20,936 nt of DNA, taken from the NCBI GenBank assembly GCA_023264755.1, contig JAHFVB010000014.1:1-20936 (forward strand), given 5' to 3'. Below the pieces are notes generated by a model. It was not told the origin of the DNA. It worked only from the letters and a program-made list of their open reading frames with translations, and did not search any database. The translations under genes were made by a program, and so were the position numbers. Origin of the DNA: Mycobacterium sp. (GTDB lineage: Bacteria; Actinomycetota; Actinomycetes; Mycobacteriales; Mycobacteriaceae). Of this stretch, positions 14,960 through 20,936 are shown piece by piece. Every line of letters begins with the position of its first letter. The first letter of the stretch is position 1.

Positions 14960-16087
14960 GTGAACGTGACGAATGCGTGGGCACTGGTGCGGGGTTACGT
15001 GCGCAGCGCTCCGCTGACCTACGGCTGGCTGGTCGTACTGCTGGCGACGACGTTGGTGCAGCACTCGCTGAGCCCACGGATATTGCGGGCGCTGCTTCAG
15101 TCGACCTCGACGAACCTGCATCACCTGGCGTCGGACCCCGTTCGGGTGCTGGTCAACAGTCTGCTGTGGATCGATGGCAGCTACTGGTGGCCCTACGTGC
15201 TGATCTTCACACTGTTCCTGGCACCGGCCGAGCGGTGGTTGGGCCACCTGCGTTGGCTCGCGGTCGGGCTGAGCTGCCACCTCGCGGCCACCTTTCTCAG
15301 CGAGGGCTACCTGTACTGGAGCATCCAACAGGCCCAGGCCTCGCCGCGGCTGATCGACGCCCGCGACGTCGGGGTCAGCTACTTCGTCGTCGGCATCGCC
15401 GGGGTGCTCTTCTACCGGATCCCAGGACGCTGGCGCTGGGCGTACCTCGCATCGATTGCCATCGTCGCCGTCAGCGCGTTGGTCGCCCGCACCAACTTCA
15501 CGTCGATGGGCCACCTGTTCGCCTTGCTCCTGGGGCTGGCGTGTTACCCGCTGACGCGAGGCCGGCGGCGGGCCCCCGCTGAGTACACTCCGGCTGTGGC
15601 GATCGGCGATGACGACCTCGCACATCTGCGCCGCTGCGTGGAGTTGGCCGCCGACGCCCTGGCCGCCGGCGACCAGCCGTTCGGCTCGTTGCTGGTCGAC
15701 GCGGACGGCGTCGTCCGCATCGAAGCGCTCAACCGGACCAAGGGCGGCGATGCCACCCAGCATCCCGAATTCGAGATCGCACGCTGGTCCGCGACCAACC
15801 TCACTCCCGACGAGCGCGCGCGGGCCACGGTCTACACCTCCGGCGAACACTGTCCGATGTGCGCGGCGGCGCACGCCTGGGTCGGGCTGGGCCGCATCGT
15901 CTACGCGGCGTCGACCGCTCAACTGATCGACTGGTTGCGCGCCGTGGGCGTGACCCCGTCACCTGTTGCCCCACTTCCGATTTCGACCGTCGCACCGGGT
16001 GTCGAAACCGTCGGACCGGCGGCCGAGCTCGCCGCCGACATGAAGTCGCTCTACGAAGCCGCGTTCAGCCACCAGGTTCGGCCATGA
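14960..16087 (+). CDS. Rhomboid-like membrane domain fused to a zinc-dependent nucleoside deaminase domain
   Basis: One 375-residue frame. Residues 1-205 are a six-helix rhomboid-like membrane domain: GVSYFVVGIAG resembles the rhomboid GxSG helix but with Tyr for the second Gly, and SMGHLFALLLGL resembles the last helix with its His. A basic linker (RGRRRAP) follows. Residues 213-375 form a complete deaminase of the CDA/guanine-deaminase superfamily, with zinc ligands from QHPEFEIARW (His, general-acid Glu) and GEHCPMCAAAH (two Cys). The base or nucleoside substrate is unknown. A TACACT box (15584-15589) lies 6 nt before an in-frame GTG (15596), so the deaminase may also be made alone as 163 residues. 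The stop overlaps the start of the GH13 gene. It could be a true fusion or two genes joined by loss of a stop. Confidence 0.8.
   Translation: MNVTNAWALVRGYVRSAPLTYGWLVVLLATTLVQHSLSPRILRALLQSTSTNLHHLASDPVRVLVNSLLWIDGSYWWPYVLIFTLFLAPAERWLGHLRWLAVGLSCHLAATFLSEGYLYWSIQQAQASPRLIDARDVGVSYFVVGIAGVLFYRIPGRWRWAYLASIAIVAVSALVARTNFTSMGHLFALLLGLACYPLTRGRRRAPAEYTPAVAIGDDDLAHLRRCVELAADALAAGDQPFGSLLVDADGVVRIEALNRTKGGDATQHPEFEIARWSATNLTPDERARATVYTSGEHCPMCAAAHAWVGLGRIVYAASTAQLIDWLRAVGVTPSPVAPLPISTVAPGVETVGPAAELAADMKSLYEAAFSHQVRP
15584..15589 (+). promoter_or_regulatory. Internal leaderless -10 box (TACACT) for the deaminase domain
   Basis: TACACT fits TANNNT and ends 6 nt before GTG 15596, exactly where the deaminase domain begins and the rhomboid-like domain ends. 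It predicts a separate leaderless transcript for the deaminase and the GH13 gene. Confidence 0.45.
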
Positions 16088-17385
16088 GCGAGCCCGGTTG
16101 GGTCGAGCACGCCATCTGGTGGCAGCTGTATCCGTTGGGCTTCGTCGGAGCCTTCCCCGCCGATCCCCCACCCGGTGCCGACGAGCATCGCCTGCGCCGC
16201 ATCGCCGCCTGGTTCGACCACGCCCTCGAACTCGGCACGTCCGGCATCGCGCTGGGGCCCGTATTCGCTTCGCGGACGCACGGTTACGACACCACCGACC
16301 ACTACCGGATCGATCCCCGGCTGGGCGACGACGACGATTTCGCCCACCTGGTCGCAGAAGCACGCAAGCGCGGCCTGCGGATCCTGTTGGATGGGGTGTT
16401 CAACCACGTCGGAAGTGACTTCCCGAAGTACCAGGACGCCCTGGCCGGGGCAGACGCCTCGTGGTTTCGCAAGCGCGGCAACGGTTTCGCCACGTTCGAG
16501 GGGCACGAGGGGCTGATCACGCTCAATCACTCGAACCCCGACGTGGTGGACTACGTCACCGACGTCATGCTGCATTGGCTGCGGCGCGGGGCCGACGGTT
16601 GGCGGCTGGATGCCGCCTACGCGGTGCCCGACGGCTTCTGGGCGAAGGTGCTGCCCCGCGTGCGCCAGGAGTTCCCCGAGGCGTGGTTCGTCGCCGAGGT
16701 GATCCACGGCGACTACACGGCCACGGTGTCCGCGGCGACGTTCGACTCCGTCACGCAGTACGAGCTGTGGAAGGCGGTCTGGAGCAGCCTCAACGACGCC
16801 AACTTCCACGAACTCGACCACGCCCTGCGGCGCCACGACGAGTTCCTGGATTCCTTCGTGCCGATGACCTTCGTCGGCAATCACGACGTCACCCGCATCG
16901 CCAGCCGGCTCGACGACGTCCGCCACGTCGAGCATGCGCTCGTCCTCGTGTTGACCGTCGGCGGCACCCCGAGCATCTACGCCGGCGACGAATGGGCGTA
17001 CCGCGGTGTCAAGGAGGAACGGGTCGGCGGCGACGACGCCGTCCGACCCGAGTTTCCCGCCCGGCCGGAGGACTCGACCCACCTGGGCCAGGACGCGTTC
17101 CGGCTGCATCAGCACCTGATCGGCCTGCGGCGGCGCCATCCGTGGCTGCACGCGGCGCGCACGTCGGCGTTGCATCTGGCCAACAGTCAGTACGTCTACC
17201 GGACGAGCGCCGACGAGGGCGCCTTGATCGTTGCGCTCAACGTCGACGACGCACCGCTGCGAATGCCGTTGTCCGATTTCGGCATCGACAGCGCCCGGAT
17301 CGTCGCCGGTTCCGGTGCGCCAGAAGAACGCACCGTCGCCGCGCTGGACGTGCCACCCCACGGATGGGCCATCCTGGTCGGCTAG
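16084..17385 (+). CDS. GH13 (alpha-amylase family) glycoside hydrolase
   Basis: A 433-residue protein with a complete (beta/alpha)8 catalytic core. Region I is DGVFNH (103-108), region II GWRLDAAY with nucleophile Asp176, region III FVAEVIHG with acid/base Glu205, and region IV FVGNHD with Asp268. A short C-terminal beta domain ends the protein. No signal peptide is visible, so it acts in the cytoplasm, probably on alpha-glucans, maltooligosaccharides or trehalose-related sugars; subfamily specificity cannot be fixed. It is shorter than trehalose synthases and most secreted amylases. ATG 16084 overlaps the deaminase stop (ATGA), so translation is coupled. Its stop shares a CTAG palindrome (17382-17385) with the convergent DUF1810 gene. 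Confidence 0.9.
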   Translation: MSEPGWVEHAIWWQLYPLGFVGAFPADPPPGADEHRLRRIAAWFDHALELGTSGIALGPVFASRTHGYDTTDHYRIDPRLGDDDDFAHLVAEARKRGLRILLDGVFNHVGSDFPKYQDALAGADASWFRKRGNGFATFEGHEGLITLNHSNPDVVDYVTDVMLHWLRRGADGWRLDAAYAVPDGFWAKVLPRVRQEFPEAWFVAEVIHGDYTATVSAATFDSVTQYELWKAVWSSLNDANFHELDHALRRHDEFLDSFVPMTFVGNHDVTRIASRLDDVRHVEHALVLVLTVGGTPSIYAGDEWAYRGVKEERVGGDDAVRPEFPARPEDSTHLGQDAFRLHQHLIGLRRRHPWLHAARTSALHLANSQYVYRTSADEGALIVALNVDDAPLRMPLSDFGIDSARIVAGSGAPEERTVAALDVPPHGWAILVG

Positions 17386-17879
17386 CGACTGCTCAGCATG
17401 CGCAGCGTCTGAGGGTCCCGCTGGGCGGCGAAGTACTTGTCCAGAACGGCGCCGAAGTCGCCGCCCTGCTCGGCGCCGGCGACCTCGGCGAACAGCGTCA
17501 TCGACGACTGCAGCTTGAGCGCATCCAGCTCGCCACCCATGAGTTCCCGAGCAGTGGTGGCGCCGGATGCGACGACCAACTGCGCGCACCGGAGTAGCCG
17601 CGGTCCCAGCACGTCGTGCGCAAGGTAGTCGACCGCCTCCGCGCGGGATGCGATGCCGTACCGCTCGGCCATGGGGCTTCTCCCCAGCCCCCGCAGCTGA
17701 GGGAACACGAACCACATCCAATGGGAGGTCTTCCGCCCAGCACTCAGTTCCCGAACCGCGGCCGCGTACGTGCCGTTGGCGTCCTGGGCATCGACGAAGC
17801 GCTGTAGTGCACTGGGGTTCGCCACGCCTCCACCGTGCCCGAAGCGTCCCCAGATTGTCGATGGCAACGGCACATTCAC
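17382..17879 (-). CDS. DUF1810 family protein
   Basis: A 165-residue protein with the DUF1810 pattern: ALQRFVDAQ near the start, then GRKTSHWMWFVFPQLRGLG, then AERYGIAS and LGPRLLRC, and DALKLQSSMTLFAEV. The function of the family is unknown. The start is uncertain. GTG 17879 has GAGGTG upstream at good spacing, but the extra 18 residues (glycine-rich at the end) do not look like family sequence. GTG 17825 begins exactly where the family usually begins and gives 147 residues, but its only GGAGG is one base away. The gene is divergent from the cyclase-like gene and convergent with the GH13 gene, sharing the CTAG stop bases. Confidence 0.85.
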   Translation of the reverse strand: MNVPLPSTIWGRFGHGGGVANPSALQRFVDAQDANGTYAAAVRELSAGRKTSHWMWFVFPQLRGLGRSPMAERYGIASRAEAVDYLAHDVLGPRLLRCAQLVVASGATTARELMGGELDALKLQSSMTLFAEVAGAEQGGDFGAVLDKYFAAQRDPQTLRMLSSR

Positions 17880-17910
17880 CGAGTCACCTCGAATAACCGG
17901 TCTTGCGAGC

Positions 17911-17916
17911 TAATGT
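17911..17916 (+). promoter_or_regulatory. Leaderless -10 box (TAATGT) of the cyclase-like gene
   Basis: TAATGT fits TANNNT and is followed by 9 nt and ATG 17926. It supports this ATG over the in-frame TTG at 17917, which would abut the box. Confidence 0.45.
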
Positions 17917-17925
17917 TTGCAACCG

Positions 17926-20124
17926 ATGACGACGACCGCGCAAGACGCCACCCTGGACCAGCCGTCCGACTCGACCGAACCCGCCAAGCGGAGTCGTCGC
18001 AGACTGATGTCGCGCGTCAGCATCCTGTCCAAACTGCTCGTCATGCTGCTCGTGACGAGCATTCTGTCGGCGGCGATCGTCGGCGCCATCGGATACCACT
18101 CCGGGCGAAGCTCGCTACGCACCTCGGTGTTCGACCGACTGACCGAGATCCGGCAGTCGCAGAGCCGGCAGCTGCAAACCGGAATCGCGGATCTGAAGAA
18201 CTCGTTGGTGATCTACTCGCGGGGCTCGACGGCCTCACAGGCCATCGAGGGGTTCACCGCGGGCTTCGACCAACTCGCCGGAGCGGCCATCGACCCGACG
18301 CAACAGCAGGCGCTCAACGACTACTACGCGAAGCGGTTCGCCAAGGACGAGAAGGCCCAGACCGGTGACGACGTCAACGTCGCCGCGCTGCTGCCGACCT
18401 CGAACGCAGAGCGCTACCTGCAGGCGCACTACACCGTCCCGTTCGGTGACTACGACCAACGGGACGCGGACTGGGACGCGGCGATCCGGTTCGACGACGC
18501 CAAGGACGGAAGCGCGTGGTCGGCGGCGAACGCGCGGTTCAACGACTTCTTCCGCGAGATCGTCACGCGGTTCGACTTCGAGGACGCGCTGCTGCTCGAT
18601 ACCCGGGGCAACGTCGTGTACAGCGCCTACAAGGGGGTCGACCTCGGCACCAACGTGCTCAACGGTCCCTACAAGGGCAGCGAGCTGGGCGGCGCCTACC
18701 AGAAGGCGCTCGACTCCAACGCCGTCGACTACGTCGGACTCACCGACTTCGGCGACTACCAGCCCGCCAGTGAGCCCACGGCGTGGTTCGTATCCCCCGT
18801 GGGACCGCAGGGCACGGTCGAAGGCGTGCTGGCGCTGCAGTTCCCCATCTCGAAGATCAACAAGTTGATGACGATGGACGAGCACTGGCAAGAGTCCGGC
18901 ATGGGCGAGACCGGTGAGACGTTCATCGTCGGCCCCGACGATCTGATGCGGTCGAACTCCCGGTTGTTCCTGGAGGACGCCCAGGCCTACAAGCGCGACG
19001 TGGTGCGGGCGGGTACCCCGCCCGACGTGGCCGACAGTGCGATCCGCCAGCACGGCACGACCCTGGTGCAACCCGTCCCGACGGAGGCCACCAAGTTGGG
19101 GCAGCAGGGTCAGCGCGGCACCCTGATCGCCGACGACTACCTGGGTCACGAGACGCTGCAGGCCTATGCACCCGCCGACATCCCCGGGCTGCGGTGGAGC
19201 GTGATCGCCAAGATCGACACCGCCGAGGCCTTTGCCCCGGTGGCGGCGTTCACCAGGACGCTGGTGTTGTCCACGGCCGGCATCATCTTCGCGGTGTGCC
19301 TGGCCGCGATGCTGCTGGCCCGGCTCTTCGTCCGCCCGATCCGAAGGCTCGAGAGCGGCGCTCAGCAGATCAGCTCCGGCGCCTACGGGGTGACCATACC
19401 GCTGGTGTCGCGCGACGAATTCGGGGATCTGACAGTCGCCTTCAACGACATGAGTCGCAATCTGGCCATCAAGGAAGACCTGCTCACCGAACAGAAGCGC
19501 GAGAACGACCGCATCATGTTGTCGCTGATGCCCGAACAGGTGGTGGCGCGTTACCGCGAGGGAGAGGAGACCATCTCCCAGGACCACCAGGACGTGACGG
19601 TGATCTTCGCCGACATCGTCGGGCTCAACGAGCTGTCCGCCGATCTCACCTCCGAAGAGTCCCTGGCGATCGTCAACAAGTTGGTGCGCCAATTCGACTC
19701 GGCGGCCGAGAGTCTGGGCATCGAGCGGGTGCGCACGCTGCGCAACGGCTACCTGGCCAGTTGCGGATTGAACGTGCCCCGCATCGACAACGTCCGGCGC
19801 ACCGTCGACTTCGCCATCGAGATGCAGCGCATCGTGGATCGGTTCAACAGTGAAGCGGGCCAAACCCTCAAACTGCGGGCCGGGATCGACACCGGCACGG
19901 TCAGCAGCGGGCTGGTCGGCCGGTCGAGCCTGGCCTACGACATGTGGGGAGCGGCCGTCGATCTCGCCTACCAGGTGCAGAGCGGTTCGCCGCAACCCGG
20001 CGTGTACGTCACCTCGCGGGTCTACGACGCGATGCGTGACAGCAGAACCTTCACCGCGGCAGGCGAAGTGACCGTCGCCGGAGAGGGACAGCCGATCTGG
20101 CGACTCGCGGAGCAGCAGTCGTGA
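17926..20124 (+). CDS. dCache-HAMP-adenylate cyclase-like protein with degenerate catalytic site (Rv2435c-like)
   Basis: A 732-residue membrane protein. A first membrane helix (about 34-57) is followed by a large extracytoplasmic dCache-like sensor (60-435, including LLLDTRGNVVYSAYKG and ALQFPISKINKL), a second membrane helix (445-467), HAMP (RPIRRLESGAQQISSG) and a class III cyclase domain (from about 555). The first metal Asp is kept (FADIVG, Asp563). The loop normally reading KTxGD reads RTLRN, so the substrate Lys is Arg603 and the second metal Asp is Asn607. The helix normally VNxASR reads VDLAYQ, so the transition-state Asn and Arg are Asp679 and Gln683. Catalysis is therefore doubtful, and the domain may bind nucleotide as a sensor. 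The stop overlaps the channel start (GTGA). Layout matches M. tuberculosis Rv2435c-Rv2434c as I recall it. Confidence 0.9.
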   Translation: MTTTAQDATLDQPSDSTEPAKRSRRRLMSRVSILSKLLVMLLVTSILSAAIVGAIGYHSGRSSLRTSVFDRLTEIRQSQSRQLQTGIADLKNSLVIYSRGSTASQAIEGFTAGFDQLAGAAIDPTQQQALNDYYAKRFAKDEKAQTGDDVNVAALLPTSNAERYLQAHYTVPFGDYDQRDADWDAAIRFDDAKDGSAWSAANARFNDFFREIVTRFDFEDALLLDTRGNVVYSAYKGVDLGTNVLNGPYKGSELGGAYQKALDSNAVDYVGLTDFGDYQPASEPTAWFVSPVGPQGTVEGVLALQFPISKINKLMTMDEHWQESGMGETGETFIVGPDDLMRSNSRLFLEDAQAYKRDVVRAGTPPDVADSAIRQHGTTLVQPVPTEATKLGQQGQRGTLIADDYLGHETLQAYAPADIPGLRWSVIAKIDTAEAFAPVAAFTRTLVLSTAGIIFAVCLAAMLLARLFVRPIRRLESGAQQISSGAYGVTIPLVSRDEFGDLTVAFNDMSRNLAIKEDLLTEQKRENDRIMLSLMPEQVVARYREGEETISQDHQDVTVIFADIVGLNELSADLTSEESLAIVNKLVRQFDSAAESLGIERVRTLRNGYLASCGLNVPRIDNVRRTVDFAIEMQRIVDRFNSEAGQTLKLRAGIDTGTVSSGLVGRSSLAYDMWGAAVDLAYQVQSGSPQPGVYVTSRVYDAMRDSRTFTAAGEVTVAGEGQPIWRLAEQQS

Positions 20125-20936
20125 CGCGCGTGGTGGACTCGTCCTGGTTCTATTGGGCGATCGGCGTCGCGATCGGGCTGCCGATCACTCTGGTCGCACT
20201 GACCGAGGTGCGCGCTGCGCTGGCGAGGCGGGGCAGCGCGTTGGCTCGGCCAGTGAGCCTGGTGCGCAACTACATCCTTCCGCTGGCGGCACTGCTGCTG
20301 CTGCTCGTCAAGGCCACCCAGGTCTCGGCGGAAGCCACGCCGGTGCGCATCGTGTCGACGGTACTGGGCTTCGTCCTGCTGGTACTGGTCCTGTCCGGAC
20401 TCAACGCCACGTTGTTCCAGGGCGCACCGGAAGGCTCCTGGCGCAAGCGAATTCCGTCGATCTTCCTGGACGTGGCGCGGTTCCTGGTGATCGCCATCGG
20501 ACTCGCGATCATCTTCTCCTACATCTGGGGCGCCAACGTCGGTGGTCTGTTCACCGCGCTGGGCATCACGTCGATCGTGTTGGGCTTGACCCTTCAGAAC
20601 TCCGTCGGGCAGATCATCTCCGGACTGCTGCTGTTGTTCGAGCAGCCATTTCAACTCGGAGACTGGGTCGACGTGCCCTCGGCGCGCGGTCGCGTCGTCG
20701 AGGTGAACTGGCGCGCCACGCACATCGATACCGGCAGCGGGCTGCAGATCATCCCGAACTCGGTGCTGGCCGGGGCGTCGTTCGCCAACCTGAGCCGGCC
20801 CCCCGGCGAGCATTCGATCTCGGTGGTCACCGTGTTCAGCCAGAACGATCCGCCCGACGACGTGTGCGGAATGCTGGCCCGGGTGGCGGCCACGTTGCCA
20901 CACCTGCGTCCGGGGGCGGTCCCGTCGAGCGTGGTG
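20121..20936 (+). CDS. MscS-family mechanosensitive channel, 3' end outside window (Rv2434c-like)
   Basis: The 272 visible codons stay open to the window edge. Four membrane helices are apparent (about 8-28, 48-66, 76-94, 111-130). They are followed by the MscS pore helix region LGLTLQNSVGQIISGLLLLF and the beta domain start EQPFQLGDWVDVPSARGRVVEVNWRA, with the conserved IIPNSVLAG. The M. tuberculosis counterpart next to Rv2435c carries a C-terminal cyclic-nucleotide-binding domain; that part would lie beyond this window and cannot be confirmed. GTG 20121 overlaps the cyclase-like stop, so the two proteins are translationally coupled and probably form one osmotic or signal-responsive unit in the membrane. 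Confidence 0.9.
   Translation, partial: MTRVVDSSWFYWAIGVAIGLPITLVALTEVRAALARRGSALARPVSLVRNYILPLAALLLLLVKATQVSAEATPVRIVSTVLGFVLLVLVLSGLNATLFQGAPEGSWRKRIPSIFLDVARFLVIAIGLAIIFSYIWGANVGGLFTALGITSIVLGLTLQNSVGQIISGLLLLFEQPFQLGDWVDVPSARGRVVEVNWRATHIDTGSGLQIIPNSVLAGASFANLSRPPGEHSISVVTVFSQNDPPDDVCGMLARVAATLPHLRPGAVPSSVV

Noticed and set aside
16051..17721. Minus-strand open frame spanning the GH13 gene and part of the DUF1810 gene
   Set aside because: It overlaps two well-supported genes, one in another frame of its own strand, and shows no domain.
18235..19995. Long open frame on the minus strand opposite the cyclase-like gene
   Set aside because: It mirrors the codon structure of the plus-strand gene, encodes a low-complexity sequence with no recognisable domain, and has no start signal. 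It is a high-GC shadow frame.
1..20936. tRNA, rRNA or other structured RNA genes
   Set aside because: No cloverleaf, rRNA-like or recognised riboswitch sequence was seen in any intergenic gap on either strand.

Overview
The window is high-GC DNA with few non-coding bases, many GTG starts, many likely leaderless starts (TANNNT box 6-9 nt before the start codon), a Sec-exported cutinase, a KstR-type operator and an adenylate-cyclase-like/MscS gene pair laid out like Mycobacterium tuberculosis Rv2435c-Rv2434c. Together these point to an environmental mycobacterium (Mycolicibacterium-like). Species assignment is an inference. No RNA gene, insertion sequence, phage gene or CRISPR array was seen, and no gap between genes exceeds about 175 bases.

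Layout. 1-2.4 kb: a LysR regulator converges on a minus-strand pair, an EthD-domain protein followed by an ECI2-type enoyl-CoA isomerase. 2.5-4.5 kb: a large FUSC-family membrane protein. 4.53-4.61 kb: a 20-bp tandem repeat. 4.6-7.0 kb: a PaaI-type thioesterase with a KstR operator, divergent from a class A flavin monooxygenase whose textbook promoter has a palindrome over its predicted start point; a strong hairpin follows the monooxygenase.

7.1-11.6 kb is the most coherent system: a GntR/FCD regulator, an allophanate-hydrolase-type amidase, a biuret-hydrolase-type isochorismatase-fold enzyme and an NCS2/AzgA-like permease, all on the plus strand. The same palindrome (TGTCGA-CAA-TCGACA) lies before the regulator gene and immediately before the amidase gene. 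The proposed logic is uptake of biuret or a related ureide, biuret to allophanate plus ammonia, then allophanate to ammonia and CO2, under local repressor control.

11.6-14.9 kb: an exported cutinase with a heptapeptide-repeat tail, a small cupin and a TPR protein. 14.96-17.4 kb: a single ORF joining a rhomboid-like membrane domain to a zinc-dependent deaminase, with a probable internal leaderless start at the junction, then a GH13 glycosidase coupled by an ATGA overlap. 17.4-17.9 kb: a DUF1810 protein. 17.9 kb to the end: a dCache-HAMP-cyclase protein whose catalytic residues are largely replaced, coupled by GTGA to an MscS-type channel that runs off the window.
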